DNA of 64,000 nt from Desulfovibrio sp. ZJ369. Lineage in GTDB: Bacteria; Desulfobacterota; Desulfovibrionia; Desulfovibrionales; Desulfovibrionaceae. The position numbers and the translations under genes were made by a program. The stretch is from contig NZ_JAAKEI010000002.1 in the NCBI RefSeq assembly GCF_011039085.1, positions 62,001 through 126,000 of the forward strand. The letters are read 5' to 3'. The notes under the pieces are model-generated. The model was not told the origin of the DNA. It searched no databases and was given only the letters and a program-made list of their open reading frames with translations. This document shows, one piece after another, positions 43,069-54,102 of the stretch. Position 1 is the stretch's first letter, and the number at the start of each line of letters is the position of its first letter.

Positions 43069-44424
43069 ATGCAACCAACATCCATAGCCGTGGTGGGCGG
43101 CGGCCTGGCCGGTTGCGAATGCGCCCTGCGTCTGGCCCGCGCGGGCCTTGACGTGACGCTTTTCGAGCAGAAGCCGGCTTGGCGTTCGCCCGCGCACGTC
43201 AGCGACGATCTGGCCGAGCTGGTCTGTTCCAATTCCCTGCGCTCGGACGAAAGCACCTCGGGCGTGGGTCTGCTCAAGGCGGAAATGCGCGCTCTGGGCA
43301 GCGCGTTCATGGCCGCGGCTGACAGTTGCCGCGTGCCTGCGGGCAAGGCCCTGGCCGTGGATCGCGAGGCTTTCGCCCGATCCATGACCGCCCGCGTGGC
43401 TGCCGAGCCCCATATCCGGCGGGTGGAGCAACGCGTCGAAGCTTTGGACGCCCCGGCACTGGCCGGATTCGGGACGCTGGTGATCGCGGCCGGGCCTTTG
43501 GCTTCGGAGGGGCTTTCGGCCTCGCTGGCCGCGGCGCTCGGCACAAAACACTGCTATTTTTACGACGCCATTGCGCCCATTGTCTGGACGCATACCCTGG
43601 ACAGGAGCGTGGTTTTTCGCGGGTCGCGCTACGGGCAGGAAAACGGCGAGCCCGCAGGGGAGGGCGACTACCTCAACTGCCCCATGAGCCGCGAGGAATA
43701 TGAAGTTTTTTATCAGGCCCTGCTGGCCGCGCAAAAAACGGACGCCCGGGATTTTGAACGCCAAAAGCACTTTGAAGGCTGCATGCCCGTGGAAGCCCTG
43801 GCCGAGCGCGGCCCGCGCACCCTGACGTTCGGCCCGCTCAAGCCCGTGGGTTTTGTGGATCCCCGCACCGGCCGCCGCCCCTGGGCCGTGCTGCAACTGC
43901 GCGCCGAAAAAATCAACAGCGAGACCTGCAATCTGGTGGGCTGTCAGACAAAATTGAAGCAGGCCGAACAGGCCAGGGTTTTTCGCCTGGTTCCGGGCCT
44001 GGCTCGCGTGGAATTTGCCCGTTACGGCAGCATGCACCGCAATACCTACGTCAACGCGCCGGACGTGCTCAACGCGGATCTTTCCCTCAAGGCCCTGCCG
44101 CATGTTTTTCTGGCCGGGCAGATCACCGGCGTGGAGGGCTATGTGGAGTCAGCGGCCTGCGGCCTCTGGCTGGGCATGCTGCTGGCGGCCCGCGCGCGCG
44201 GCGTGGCCTTGCCGCCGCCCCCGCCGGAGAGCGCCCTGGGCGCGCTGCTGCAACATCTGCAAACCCCGGCCAGGCATTTTCAGCCTTCCAACGCGCATTT
44301 CGGGCTCATGCCGGAACTGGGCGAAAAAGCCCGCAAAAAGGAACGCAAGGCCCTGTACGCGGCCCGCGCCCAGGCCGCGTTCGCGGCCTGGCTGGCCGAG
44401 GTCGGGAGCAGGGGGGCGCTGTAA
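43069..44424 (+). CDS. trmFO: TrmFO, folate-dependent tRNA U54 methyltransferase
   Basis: A 451-residue FAD enzyme (formerly Gid) that makes m5U54 in tRNA using methylenetetrahydrofolate. N-terminal SIAVVGGGLAGCECALRLAR, then ELVCSNSLRSDES, GCMPVEALAERGPRTLTFGP and the long FAD motif VFLAGQITGVEGYVESAACG. The ATG is preceded by AAGGAG; the frame before it is unconserved. The length is normal. Confidence 0.95.
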   Translation: MQPTSIAVVGGGLAGCECALRLARAGLDVTLFEQKPAWRSPAHVSDDLAELVCSNSLRSDESTSGVGLLKAEMRALGSAFMAAADSCRVPAGKALAVDREAFARSMTARVAAEPHIRRVEQRVEALDAPALAGFGTLVIAAGPLASEGLSASLAAALGTKHCYFYDAIAPIVWTHTLDRSVVFRGSRYGQENGEPAGEGDYLNCPMSREEYEVFYQALLAAQKTDARDFERQKHFEGCMPVEALAERGPRTLTFGPLKPVGFVDPRTGRRPWAVLQLRAEKINSETCNLVGCQTKLKQAEQARVFRLVPGLARVEFARYGSMHRNTYVNAPDVLNADLSLKALPHVFLAGQITGVEGYVESAACGLWLGMLLAARARGVALPPPPPESALGALLQHLQTPARHFQPSNAHFGLMPELGEKARKKERKALYAARAQAAFAAWLAEVGSRGAL

Positions 44425-44718
44425 CGCCAGCGGGCGCTGCCGGACTTTGGAGCTGCCGTTACGCCCGCACAGGATCCGCCCTGGCGGCGCAGGCAGAGCC
44501 TGCGGCCCGCAATGGCGGATAGTGTGCCGCTCAGGAGACTCAGGGCTGACGCATCGAAATAGGAGAGCGTTTTGCTAATGAAAGTAGCTAAACGCTCTCA
44601 TCCCCATGTCGTTCACGTCATGCCCGTAAGGCGCGGCGGCAGAACTTGCGCCAATCCCGCAAAAAAAGGTTGACGGCAACGGCTTCAGCGGCTATATAGC
44701 CCCTTGCCTCTGCTCTGT
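44425..44718. other. Intergenic region before tRNA-Val
   Basis: 294 bases, no gene; contains a type C repeat at 44563-44599 and presumably the tRNA promoter (an AT-rich step near 44660-44700 but no clear boxes). Confidence 0.4.
44563..44599 (+). repeat. Type C TAGAGC hairpin, copy 6
   Basis: gAGAGCGttttgctaatg aaagtagctaaaCGCTCTc; arms pair with two mismatches. The left TA is lost (GGAGAGC). Confidence 0.65.
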
Positions 44719-44795
44719 AGGAGCGTAGCTCAGGTGGCTAGAGCACTTCCTTGACACGGAAGGGGTCAGCAGTTCAAGTCTGCTCGTTCCTACCA
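44719..44795 (+). tRNA. tRNA-Val (GAC)
   Basis: A 77-base cloverleaf with encoded CCA. Acceptor AGGAGCG pairs with CGTTCCT. The D arm is GCTC...GAGC, the anticodon arm CTTCC-TTGACAC-GGAAG with anticodon GAC, and the T arm AGCAG-TTCAAGT-CTGCT. All stems are complete apart from one G-T pair in the acceptor. Confidence 0.95.
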
Positions 44796-44876
44796 ATTGT
44801 ACTTCCGGGGATTTTCCCCTCAGCATAGAAAGCGCGCCGCGCAAAAGGCGAAGCGCGCTTGAGCATTCCGGCGCAT

Positions 44877-44905
44877 TGGGGAGGTTTGCCTCCCCATTTG
44901 TTTTT
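44877..44905 (+). terminator. Terminator between tRNA-Val and thrS
   Basis: TGGGGAGG and CCTCCCCA form a perfect 8-bp stem with loop TTTG, followed by TTTGTTTTT. It is 43 bases before the thrS start codon, so it can end tRNA transcription or work as an attenuator of thrS. A second stem, AAGCGCGC/GCGCGCTT, lies just before it (44830-44860). Confidence 0.75.
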
Positions 44906-44947
44906 GCGCATGGCCGCGTGAGGAGCCGTTTGCAGAAGGAGTTTTTC

Positions 44948-46880
<1,933 letters not shown>

Positions 46881-46894
<14 letters not shown>

Positions 46895-47426
46895 TATGAG
46901 ACCGCGGCGCGAAATGCCGCAGGACAACGTGCGCCGCAACGAACTGATCCGCGCGCGCGAAGTGCGCGTGATCGGCGCCGACGGAGAGCAGCTCGGCATT
47001 TTGCAGCGTAATGACGCCATTGCCCTGGCCAGGGAAGGCGGCATGGATCTGGTGGAAGTGGCCTCCACTTCCGAGCCGCCTGTCTGCCGGATCATGGATT
47101 ACGGCAAATTCAAGTACGAGCAGCAGAAAAAGAAGGCGGAAGCCAAGAAACGCCAGACCGTGGTGCAGATCAAGGAAATCAAGGTCCGGCCCAAGACCGA
47201 TGACCATGATTATGAGACCAAGCTGCGCCACATCCGCCGTTTTCTGGAAGACGGCGACCGCTGCAAGATCACGGTATTTTTCCGCGGCCGCGAGATTGTG
47301 CATAAGGATCGCGGCCTGAGCATTCTGGAGCGCGTGGTGCAGGATCTGGCGGATATCGCCAAAGTGGATCAGGAACCGCGCGCCGAAGGCCGCACCCTGC
47401 AAATGCTGCTGGTGCCCAAAAAGTGA
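46881..47426 (+). CDS. infC: Translation initiation factor IF-3
   Basis: 181 residues from the proposed ATA start. IF3_N has [20 protein letters not shown], and the linker to IF3_C has [20 protein letters not shown] and [20 protein letters not shown]. infC genes classically begin with a rare codon (AUU in E. coli, AUC in Myxococcus), which lets IF-3 restrain its own synthesis. Here a strong ribosome site points to AUA at 46881, overlapping thrS by 14 bases. If the AUA is rejected, ATG 46896 would shorten it by five residues. Confidence 0.93.
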
Positions 47427-47852
47427 GCCCCGCGCTGTTTGCGTCGCAAGTTGCGTCGGGCCCCGCCGGCTGGGGCTTGCGTGGGCATTGCAACTTTGCA
47501 ATGCTCTGACGCCGCGCACGGTGCGGCGCGTCGTTGCTGTTGCTAGAGCAATTTCACTTTGAAATTGCTCTGGCGGCCGCGGGAGCGGACGCCCGCGCCG
47601 AATGAGCGTCCAGACCGCGTTCTGGACGCGAAATGATGGCAGCGCCGCTTTTGAAATTGAATAATTTCAAAAGCAAAATGCTCTAGCGATGCTGTCGCAG
47701 CGCCGCCAGAGCTGACGCATCTTATGCAGCAGCTCTGAATGCTCTGGAAATAGGCCTTGCGCCAAGCGGCGCTTTGAGGCATCATGCCTTTCCTCTTCGC
47801 GGGCCCGCCTGGACGCGCAAGGGGCTTTTATCCGTTTTTGAAGGAGTACGCC
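47427..47852. other. Gap between infC and rpmI, containing a type B repeat
   Basis: 426 bases with no gene, unusually long for this conserved string. The only feature is type B copy 3 (47544-47685). The end holds the AAGGAG site of rpmI. Confidence 0.55.
47544..47685 (+). repeat. Type B TAGAGC-family element, copy 3 (142 bp)
   Basis: TAGAGC at the left, GCTCTA at the right, TA on both sides. Left hairpin gagcaattt/aaattgctc, the shared core with gcgccgaatgagcgtccaga, and right hairpin cttttgaaatt/aatttcaaaag. It lies between infC and rpmI. Confidence 0.85.
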
Positions 47853-48050
47853 ATGCCCAAGATTAAAACCCGGCGCGCAGCGGCCAAGCGTTTTTCGCAG
47901 ACCGGCAGCGGCAAGTTCAAGCGCCGTCGCCAGAACTTGCGTCACATCCTGACCAAGAAGGCTGCGGGCCGCAAAATGCGCCTGGGGCAGTCCACCCTGG
48001 TGGATCAGACCAATATGAAGGCCGTGCGCCGCATGCTGCCCAACGGCTGA
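47853..48050 (+). CDS. rpmI: 50S ribosomal protein L35
   Basis: 65 residues, MPKIKTRRAAAKRFSQTGSG onward, with KFKRRRQNLRHILTKKAAGR: a standard L35. AAGGAG precedes the ATG; the open frame upstream lies partly in unrelated sequence. It is usually translated with rplT under L20 control. Confidence 0.96.
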   Translation: MPKIKTRRAAAKRFSQTGSGKFKRRRQNLRHILTKKAAGRKMRLGQSTLVDQTNMKAVRRMLPNG

Positions 48051-48333
48051 CCATCGCGGCCTTTTGCCCGCTGACTGCGTCAGCCTGCGCTTGTTATCCG
48101 GTCGCGGCCGGAAGAATCCGCTCCCCGCATAACAAGCCTGGATTTTGGCCGGCAGGCAAAAATCCACGCCCGACCAGCGTTGAGCGCGGTTTTTTCGATC
48201 CTCCCGGGATCGGCGGCGCGCGCGGAGCCGTGACTGATGTTCAATCCGTGCCCCTCCCTGTGAGGGCCGCAGTATTTTTTACGCTCCCCAACGGGCTTTC
48301 CTCCGCCTTGTTGGGTTGAAGGAGGATACGCAT
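48051..48333 (+). promoter_or_regulatory. Candidate structured leader of rplT
   Basis: 283 bases between rpmI and rplT. Inverted repeats: GCTTGTTAT/ATAACAAGC around 48090-48138, CCCTC/GAGGG at 48252-48266, and CCCAAC (48287-48292)/GTTGGG (48310-48315). Within the last, TCCTCC at 48299-48304 is complementary to GGAGGA of the rplT ribosome site (48321-48326). This could allow exclusive folds, as in L20 autoregulation of other bacteria. Confidence 0.4.
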
Positions 48334-48687
48334 ATGCGTGTGAAGAGAGGCGTTGCCACTCATCGTCGGCACAAGAAATATCTGAGCGCGGCCAAGGGCT
48401 TCCGGGGCGGCCGCAGCCGTCTGTACCGCACTGCCCGCGAGGCGGTTGAGCGTTCTTTGCAGTACGCCTTTGTGGGCCGCAAACTGCGCAAACGCGATTT
48501 TCGCGCGCTCTGGATTTTGCGCATCAATGCGGGCGCGCGCCTGAGCGGGCTTTCCTACAGCCGCTTCATGCACGGTCTGAAGCTGGCCGGTATTGAACTG
48601 AACCGCAAGGTGCTGGCTGATCTGGCCGTCTATCAGAAAGACGATTTCGCCAAAGTGGTGGAGCTGGCCAAAGCCGCGCTGAAGTAG
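48334..48687 (+). CDS. rplT: 50S ribosomal protein L20
   Basis: 117 residues, [20 protein letters not shown], then [19 protein letters not shown] and [20 protein letters not shown]: a normal L20, needed early in 50S assembly and a known translational repressor of its own operon in several bacteria. GAAGGAGGA precedes the ATG. Confidence 0.97.
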   Translation: MRVKRGVATHRRHKKYLSAAKGFRGGRSRLYRTAREAVERSLQYAFVGRKLRKRDFRALWILRINAGARLSGLSYSRFMHGLKLAGIELNRKVLADLAVYQKDDFAKVVELAKAALK

Positions 48688-48707
48688 GCGGCAGCGGGGT
48701 TTTTTTG

Positions 48708-48734
48708 CGCCCTGGCCGCAGCGCGGCCAGGGCG
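48708..48734. terminator. Strong hairpin between rplT and pheS
   Basis: CGCCCTGGCCGC, loop AGC, GCGGCCAGGGCG: 12 perfect pairs. A run of seven T comes before it on the plus strand instead of after, so as a classical terminator it would fit the minus strand; on the plus strand it may slow transcription or protect the upstream message. Confidence 0.45.
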
Positions 48735-48875
48735 GGCCATGCCGCAGACGGGCTTCCGGCTTTTGCTTCGCAGAGCGGGAGCCGTCAGGTCAGGGCAGGC
48801 GGTCTGAGAACATTTTCACTGGCGACTGTTCTGAAAACAAGCTTCAGCGCCGCGCAGGCGGCATCGGGAATCAGC

Positions 48876-49910
48876 ATGGACCTGATTACAGCATTGGAAG
48901 GCCTGGCGCCGGAACTCGAACGAGGGCTGGACCAGGCTTCTTCATTGGAAGAGCTGGAAGGTTTGCGGGTGGATTTTTTGGGCCGCAAGGGCCGCCTTGC
49001 GCAGATCATGGGCCGTTTGCCGCAGCTTGCCCCTGACCGGCGCCCGGCCGTGGGCCAGGCCGCCAACAGGGTCAAGGAGCGCTGCAATGCGCTGTTCGAG
49101 GCGCGCAAAAGCGCTCTTGAAGCCGGGCGCGACGCGCAGGCGCTGGCGCGTTTCGATCCTTCCCTGCCCGGCCGCGCGCCCTGGCGGGGCTCGCTGCATC
49201 CCACCACCCTGGTCACTGAAGAAATCTGCCATATTTTCACGGGGCTGGGTTTTGAAGTGGTTTCAGGGCCGGAAGTCGAGAGCGACTACTATAATTTCGA
49301 GGCCCTGAACATGCCGCCGGAGCACCCGGCCCGCGATATGCAGGACACGCTGTACATCACCGACAAGGTGGTCTTGCGCACCCACACCTCGCCGGTGCAG
49401 GCGCGCACCATGCTTTCGCGCAAGCCGCCCCTGGCCGTGGTGGCCCCCGGCAAAGTCTACCGGCGCGACTCGGATCTGACCCACACCCCCATGTTTCATC
49501 AGATTGAGGGGCTGATGGTGGGCGAGGGCATCAGCATGGCGCATCTGCGCGGCACGTTGACGGCCTTTGTGCGGGCCGTCTTCGGCGGCGACACGCAAAC
49601 GCGCTTTCGCCCAAGCTTCTTCCCTTTCACCGAGCCCTCGGCCGAGGTGGACATTTCCTGCTGCATGTGCGGGGGCAAAGGGCAGGTGGACGGCGAGCCC
49701 TGCCGCGTCTGCAAAACCACCGGCTGGGTGGAGATCCTGGGCTGCGGCATGGTGGACCCGGCGGTCTATGCCGCCGTGGGCTACTCCTCGGACGTGAGCG
49801 GCTTTGCCTTTGGCCTGGGCGTGGAGCGCGTGGCCATGCTCAAGTACGGCATCGGGGACTTGCGGATGTTTTTTGAAAACGATGTGCGCTTCCTGGGGCA
49901 GTTTGCCTGA
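48876..49910 (+). CDS. pheS: Phenylalanyl-tRNA synthetase alpha chain
   Basis: 344 residues. A helical tRNA-binding N-terminus ([16 protein letters not shown]) and a class II catalytic core: [59 protein letters not shown] and [22 protein letters not shown] lies before the ATG at 48876. Unusual only in that a small exported-protein gene separates it from pheT. Confidence 0.95.
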   Translation: MDLITALEGLAPELERGLDQASSLEELEGLRVDFLGRKGRLAQIMGRLPQLAPDRRPAVGQAANRVKERCNALFEARKSALEAGRDAQALARFDPSLPGRAPWRGSLHPTTLVTEEICHIFTGLGFEVVSGPEVESDYYNFEALNMPPEHPARDMQDTLYITDKVVLRTHTSPVQARTMLSRKPPLAVVAPGKVYRRDSDLTHTPMFHQIEGLMVGEGISMAHLRGTLTAFVRAVFGGDTQTRFRPSFFPFTEPSAEVDISCCMCGGKGQVDGEPCRVCKTTGWVEILGCGMVDPAVYAAVGYSSDVSGFAFGLGVERVAMLKYGIGDLRMFFENDVRFLGQFA

Positions 49911-49918
49911 GGCGCGGC

Positions 49919-50299
49919 ATGACAAGACGCTTTTTGTGCCTTTTGGCCGCGAGCGCGAGCCTGGCGGCGCTGCTCCTCCCCCTGGGGCCGGCCCCGGCCG
50001 GGTTCGACGGCCAGGCTCTGGCCGCTTCGGCGCTCAGCCCGCGCCATTCGGGTCTTGAACCGCCCGGCGGCCCCCGGCCTCTGGAAGGTTTGCCCTCCAA
50101 ATCGGCTGGACGCACCGCCGAAGGCGGCATGGGCTATACTGACGCCTACGGCAATACCATTGACGATCTGCCGCGCGAGGAAAAAGCGCCCCGGCAGCGC
50201 CCGCGCCCCGGCGCATACGGCGGCCCTGCCGTGCAACAGGATTCCCGGCCCCTGCCGGATCCGCGCAAGAGCGAGACCCCGGCCTGGTCCTTCAGGTGA
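49919..50299 (+). CDS. Small exported protein between pheS and pheT
   Basis: 126 residues. MTRRFLCLLAASASLAALLL is a signal peptide, probably cut near PAPAG or LAASA. The mature part is Pro/Gly/Arg-rich and ordered only around GGMGYTDAYGNTIDDLPREE. It starts eight bases after the pheS stop. No family recognised. It may be a small envelope protein peculiar to the lineage; Pro-rich composition leaves some doubt that it is made. Confidence 0.55.
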   Translation: MTRRFLCLLAASASLAALLLPLGPAPAGFDGQALAASALSPRHSGLEPPGGPRPLEGLPSKSAGRTAEGGMGYTDAYGNTIDDLPREEKAPRQRPRPGAYGGPAVQQDSRPLPDPRKSETPAWSFR

Positions 50300-50407
50300 A
50301 TCCCCGGCCCGGCAGCGTCCGCGTCCGGGCCGGGCCGCATGAGCTGCGGCGCTCGTGAAGTCCGGAATGTTCGGCTTGCACAACAGTTTGTCAGACAGGA
50401 ATACGCT

Positions 50408-52816
50408 ATGCTGCTTTCTCTTTCATGGCTGCGTGAGTTTACGCCCTACGAGGGCACGGCTGAGGCCCTGGGCGGCCGCCTGACCATGCTCGGTCTGGAG
50501 CTGGAAGACATTCTGCATCCTTATGAAGCCATTGCGTCCATTGTGGTGGGGCATGTGCTCCAATGCGCCAGACATCCGGAGTCCGATCACTTGCATCTGT
50601 GCAAGGTGGATGCCGGACAAGGCGAGCTGCTGGACATCGTCTGCGGCGCGCCCAATGTGGCTGCGGGCCAGAAAGTGCCTGTGGCCCTGGTGGGCGCGCG
50701 CCTGCCTGACGGCACGCTGATCAAAAAGGCAAAGCTGCGCGGCGCGCCTTCCTTGGGCATGATCTGTTCCGAGCGCGAACTGGGGCTGACCGAGGATCAC
50801 AGCGGGATCATGGTTCTGCCCGAAAATCTGCCCGTGGGCGCGCGGCTCATTGACGTGCTGGATCTGGACAGGGAAGTGCTGGATATTTCCGTCACGCCCA
50901 ACCGCGCGGACTGTCTTTCGGTGCTGGGGCTCGCGCGGGAGACCGCGCTGGCCTTTCATCTGCCCCTGAACGTGCCGGAATTGCCCTTGCAGACGGACGA
51001 CGGCCCACAAGCCGTGGTCCCCATTGAGATTGCCGAGCCGGATCTCTGCTGGCTGTATGCGGGCCGGGTCATTGCAGACATCACGGTGGCGCCCTCACCC
51101 ATGCGCGTGCGCCACCGCCTGCATGCCGTGGGGGTGCGGCCCATTTCCAACATTGTGGACGTCACCAACTATATTTTGTTTGAATGCGGCCAGCCGCTGC
51201 ACTCCTTTGATCTGGACAGGCTGGAAGGCGGGCGCATTGTGGTCAGGCGGGCCCGCCAGGGCGAAAAATTTATCACCCTGGACGGGCAGGAACGCTCGCT
51301 GACGGATCAGGATCTCTGCATCTGCGATGCCGCGCGGCCCGTTGGCCTGGCCGGGGTCATGGGCGGCCTGAATACGGAAATCACGCAGACGAGCCGCAAC
51401 GTCTTTCTGGAAAGCGCGGTCTTCCGGCCCGGAACCATCCGCAAGACCTCGCGGCGGCTGGGCCTCTCCTCAGAGGCCTCGTACCGTTTTGAGCGCGGCA
51501 TCGATCAGTTGCGCACCGTCTGGGCGCTTGACCGGGCCTGCGCCATGATGGCGGCCTTCGGCGGCGGCGTGGTGCGGCGCGGGCTCTCCAAGGCGGAGCC
51601 CCGGCCGTTTGCGCCGGCCGGGATTGACTTTCGTCCTGCCAGGGCCGACGCCCTGCTGGGCGTGCATCTGAGCCCGGAATTCGACGAAAAGACGCTTGCG
51701 GGCATGGGCTGCCAGGTGGACAGAGGCGATAACGCGCCGGTTTGGAAAGTGATCCAGCCTTCCTGGCGGCCGGACCTGACCCGCGAGGCGGATTTGATTG
51801 AGGAAGTGGGGCGGATGCACGGCCTGGACACCATCCCGCCGCTGCTGCCGCCGGTGCAACCGGATCTGGCGCGCGCGGGCGAGCCGGAGTCGCGCTTTGC
51901 CTTCTGGTCGCGCATCAAGCGCTGGGGCGCGGGCCTGGGATTGAACGAGGCGGTCAATTACAGTTTTGTGGGTCACAAGGATTTGGATCATCTGGGCTTG
52001 CCGCAAAAAGGCCGCATCTCGATCCTGAATCCCCTTTCGGCCGAGCAGGATGTGCTGCGCACGGCCCTGGCGCCGGGCCTGCTGCAGGATCTGCGCAATA
52101 ACCTGGCCCAGGGCGCGCAGGGCCTGCGGCTTTTTGAGCTGGCGCACATATTTGAAGCCGATCCCGCCTCGGAGACCACGGCGCGCGAAACCGGGGCCCT
52201 GGGTATCCTGCTGTACGGCGCGCGGCATGACGCCGCCTGGCCGCATTCCGCGGCGGACATGGATTACATGGACCTCAAGGGCATCGTGGAGCATTTGCTG
52301 CATGTTCTGCATCTGCCCGCCCCGATCTGCGAGCAAGTGGAGGATCACCCTTTTCTGCTGCCCTGCGTGGAGGTGCTGGCAGAAGGAAGGCGCGTGGGGC
52401 TCATGGGCCGGGTCAAACCGATGCTGGCCGAAGCCTTCCATGCCCGCAAAGACATCTGGCTGGCCGAGCTCAATCTGGATGTGCTGCGCGAAATGCACGA
52501 CAAGGCCGTACCCCGCTTCAGACCTTTGCCGGTATACCCGCCTGTGCGGCGCGACATTACGATCATGGCCGGAGCTGACCTCAAGGTCAGCCGGGTGCTC
52601 GACCACCTGGCCGGACTCAAGTTGCCCCTGCTCGAAGATGTGATCCTGGCGGACTGCTTTGAACCCGAGCGCGGCCCGGAGGACGCCCTGATCCGCAACC
52701 TGACCTTCCGCCTGACCTTCCGCCACGCGAGCCGGACCCTCAAGGATGCGGAAGTGGACAAGGAGCGGGAAAAAGTGGCAGAATCCCTGAGGCAGGCTTT
52801 GGGCGTCCGCATCTAG
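50408..52816 (+). CDS. pheT: Phenylalanyl-tRNA synthetase beta chain
   Basis: 802 residues. Begins MLLSLSWLREFTPYEG. EMAP-type tRNA-binding domain (VVGHVLQCARHPESDHLHLC), B3/B4 editing domain, B5 domain, catalytic-like core and a C-terminal FDX-ACB anticodon domain (PVRRDITIMAGADLKVSRVL). Works as alpha2-beta2 with PheS. The start at 50408 is preceded by AGGA. Confidence 0.95.
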   Translation: MLLSLSWLREFTPYEGTAEALGGRLTMLGLELEDILHPYEAIASIVVGHVLQCARHPESDHLHLCKVDAGQGELLDIVCGAPNVAAGQKVPVALVGARLPDGTLIKKAKLRGAPSLGMICSERELGLTEDHSGIMVLPENLPVGARLIDVLDLDREVLDISVTPNRADCLSVLGLARETALAFHLPLNVPELPLQTDDGPQAVVPIEIAEPDLCWLYAGRVIADITVAPSPMRVRHRLHAVGVRPISNIVDVTNYILFECGQPLHSFDLDRLEGGRIVVRRARQGEKFITLDGQERSLTDQDLCICDAARPVGLAGVMGGLNTEITQTSRNVFLESAVFRPGTIRKTSRRLGLSSEASYRFERGIDQLRTVWALDRACAMMAAFGGGVVRRGLSKAEPRPFAPAGIDFRPARADALLGVHLSPEFDEKTLAGMGCQVDRGDNAPVWKVIQPSWRPDLTREADLIEEVGRMHGLDTIPPLLPPVQPDLARAGEPESRFAFWSRIKRWGAGLGLNEAVNYSFVGHKDLDHLGLPQKGRISILNPLSAEQDVLRTALAPGLLQDLRNNLAQGAQGLRLFELAHIFEADPASETTARETGALGILLYGARHDAAWPHSAADMDYMDLKGIVEHLLHVLHLPAPICEQVEDHPFLLPCVEVLAEGRRVGLMGRVKPMLAEAFHARKDIWLAELNLDVLREMHDKAVPRFRPLPVYPPVRRDITIMAGADLKVSRVLDHLAGLKLPLLEDVILADCFEPERGPEDALIRNLTFRLTFRHASRTLKDAEVDKEREKVAESLRQALGVRI

Positions 52817-52855
52817 CTCCATGCCCTGCGATCGCTGTGCCGGAAAGCGTGCTTG

Positions 52856-52917
52856 GCGTTGCTGCGGCGGCTGCCGCTTTCGCGTCAGTAGAGCATTTTC
52901 AAAGAGAAAATGCTCTG
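52856..52917 (-). repeat. Partial type A TAGAGC-family element, copy 4
   Basis: The left-hairpin half of type A in reverse: GCGGCGGCTGCCGCTTTCGC, then GTCAGTAGAGCATTTTC and GAAAATGCTCTGG. The other two hairpins are missing. It lies between pheT and the MerR-type gene. Confidence 0.75.
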
Positions 52918-52981
52918 GCGTTTTCGCAGAAGGGTGATGCTGCACCGGGTTCTGGTCCGGCGCGGAACCGGGAGTGGCTTT

Positions 52982-53323
52982 ATGTCGGAAAAAAATTACC
53001 GCATCGGCGAAGCGGCGGAGCTGCTCAATCTGAAGACGCATGTGCTGCGCTTCTGGGAGACAGAGTTCCCCCAACTGGCTCCCTTGCGCACGGACAAGGG
53101 GCAGCGCCTGTACACAGAAGCGCATCTGGATCTGTTGCGGCGCATCCGGCAACTGCTGCATGAGCAGGGCATGACCATTGAGGGCGCGCGCCGCGTGCTG
53201 GAAGGCAGCGCGGTGCTGGACGAAAACCTGCCCGAACGGCTGGCTCCGGTGCCGGATCCGGCCTTCATGCAGATGCTCAAGCGGGAACTCAGCGACATCC
53301 GGCGGCTTTTGAGCGGGCAATAG
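52982..53323 (+). CDS. MerR-family transcriptional regulator
   Basis: 113 residues. NYRIGEAAELLNLKTHVLRF and WETEFPQLAPLRTDKGQRLY form the MerR winged HTH of the type found downstream of phenylalanyl-tRNA synthetase or IHF genes in many Proteobacteria; the coiled-coil part (AHLDLLRRIRQLLHEQGMTI) follows. There is no effector domain or metal-binding cysteine, so the ligand is unknown. TAG stop (53321) is the start of a type D repeat. Confidence 0.88.
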   Translation: MSEKNYRIGEAAELLNLKTHVLRFWETEFPQLAPLRTDKGQRLYTEAHLDLLRRIRQLLHEQGMTIEGARRVLEGSAVLDENLPERLAPVPDPAFMQMLKRELSDIRRLLSGQ

Positions 53324-53348
53324 AGCATCTTGCTTTTAAAACGCTCTA
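53321..53348 (+). repeat. Type D TAGAGC hairpin
   Basis: TAGAGCATCTTGCTTTTAAA ending ACGCTCTA. TAG here is the stop of the MerR-type gene. Confidence 0.75.
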
Positions 53349-53376
53349 ACTGCGCCCAAACGGCAAAGGGTTGTTG

Positions 53377-54102
53377 ATGATTCTTTCCCCTTCCTTGCTT
53401 TCCGCCAATTTTGCGCGGCTGGCCGAAGAACTGGCCGCCCTGGAAGCGGCGGGCGTGACCTGGCTGCATCTGGATGTCATGGATGGGGCCTTTGTGCCCA
53501 ACATCACTTTCGGCCCCCCGCTGATCAAGGCCCTGCGGCCGCACAGCGGGCTTTTTTTTGACGTGCATCTGATGGTCCGGGAGCCCTCCCGCTATCTGCG
53601 GGATTTCAAGGAGGCCGGAGCCGATCTGCTGGTGATCCATGCCGAGGCCGATGGGCACGCCCAGCGTACCCTGGCTGAAATTCGCAGTCTGGGGCTGAAG
53701 GCCGGGCTGGCCCTGAATCCGGGCACGGATCTTTCGGCGGCGCGCTGGCTTGCGTCGTCTCTTGATCTCTTGCTCCTGATGAGCGTCAATCCCGGTTTTT
53801 CCGGGCAGGCCTTTCTGCCCCAGACCTATGAAAAAATCCGCGCGGCCCGCGCCCTGCTGGCCGAGGCGGGCGCAGCCGCGACCCTGATCCAGGTGGATGG
53901 CGGCGTCTGCCCGGAAAATGCCGCCGGGCTGGTGGAGGCCGGAGCCGACGTGCTGGTTTCCGGCTCAGCCTTTTTCAGTCATAAACCTTACAGCGCCCGG
54001 CTTGCGGAGTTCACGCAGACCGTGGAGGGGCGCGGCTTGCGCCCTGGTCTGCGCGCCGCCCGGCAATGGCGGCCCGCCATGTCCCAGGGCAGATTGTTGT
54101 GA
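53377..54102 (+). CDS. rpe: Ribulose-5-phosphate 3-epimerase
   Basis: A 241-residue TIM barrel. ILSPSLLSANFARLAEELAA, WLHLDVMDGAFVPNITFGPP, FFDVHLMVREPSRYL, MSVNPGFSGQAFLPQTYEKI and VDGGVCPENAAGLVEAGADV carry the metal and phosphate ligands. It interconverts ribulose-5-P and xylulose-5-P. ATG 53377 lies six bases after AAAGGG. Next gene is transketolase, the following step. About 20 residues at the C-terminus are additional. Confidence 0.94.
   Translation: MILSPSLLSANFARLAEELAALEAAGVTWLHLDVMDGAFVPNITFGPPLIKALRPHSGLFFDVHLMVREPSRYLRDFKEAGADLLVIHAEADGHAQRTLAEIRSLGLKAGLALNPGTDLSAARWLASSLDLLLLMSVNPGFSGQAFLPQTYEKIRAARALLAEAGAAATLIQVDGGVCPENAAGLVEAGADVLVSGSAFFSHKPYSARLAEFTQTVEGRGLRPGLRAARQWRPAMSQGRLL

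Noticed and set aside
32700-44000. Phage or integrated element around the CI-like HTH protein or dUTPase
   Set aside because: No integrase, structural or lysis genes are present; both proteins sit among housekeeping genes.
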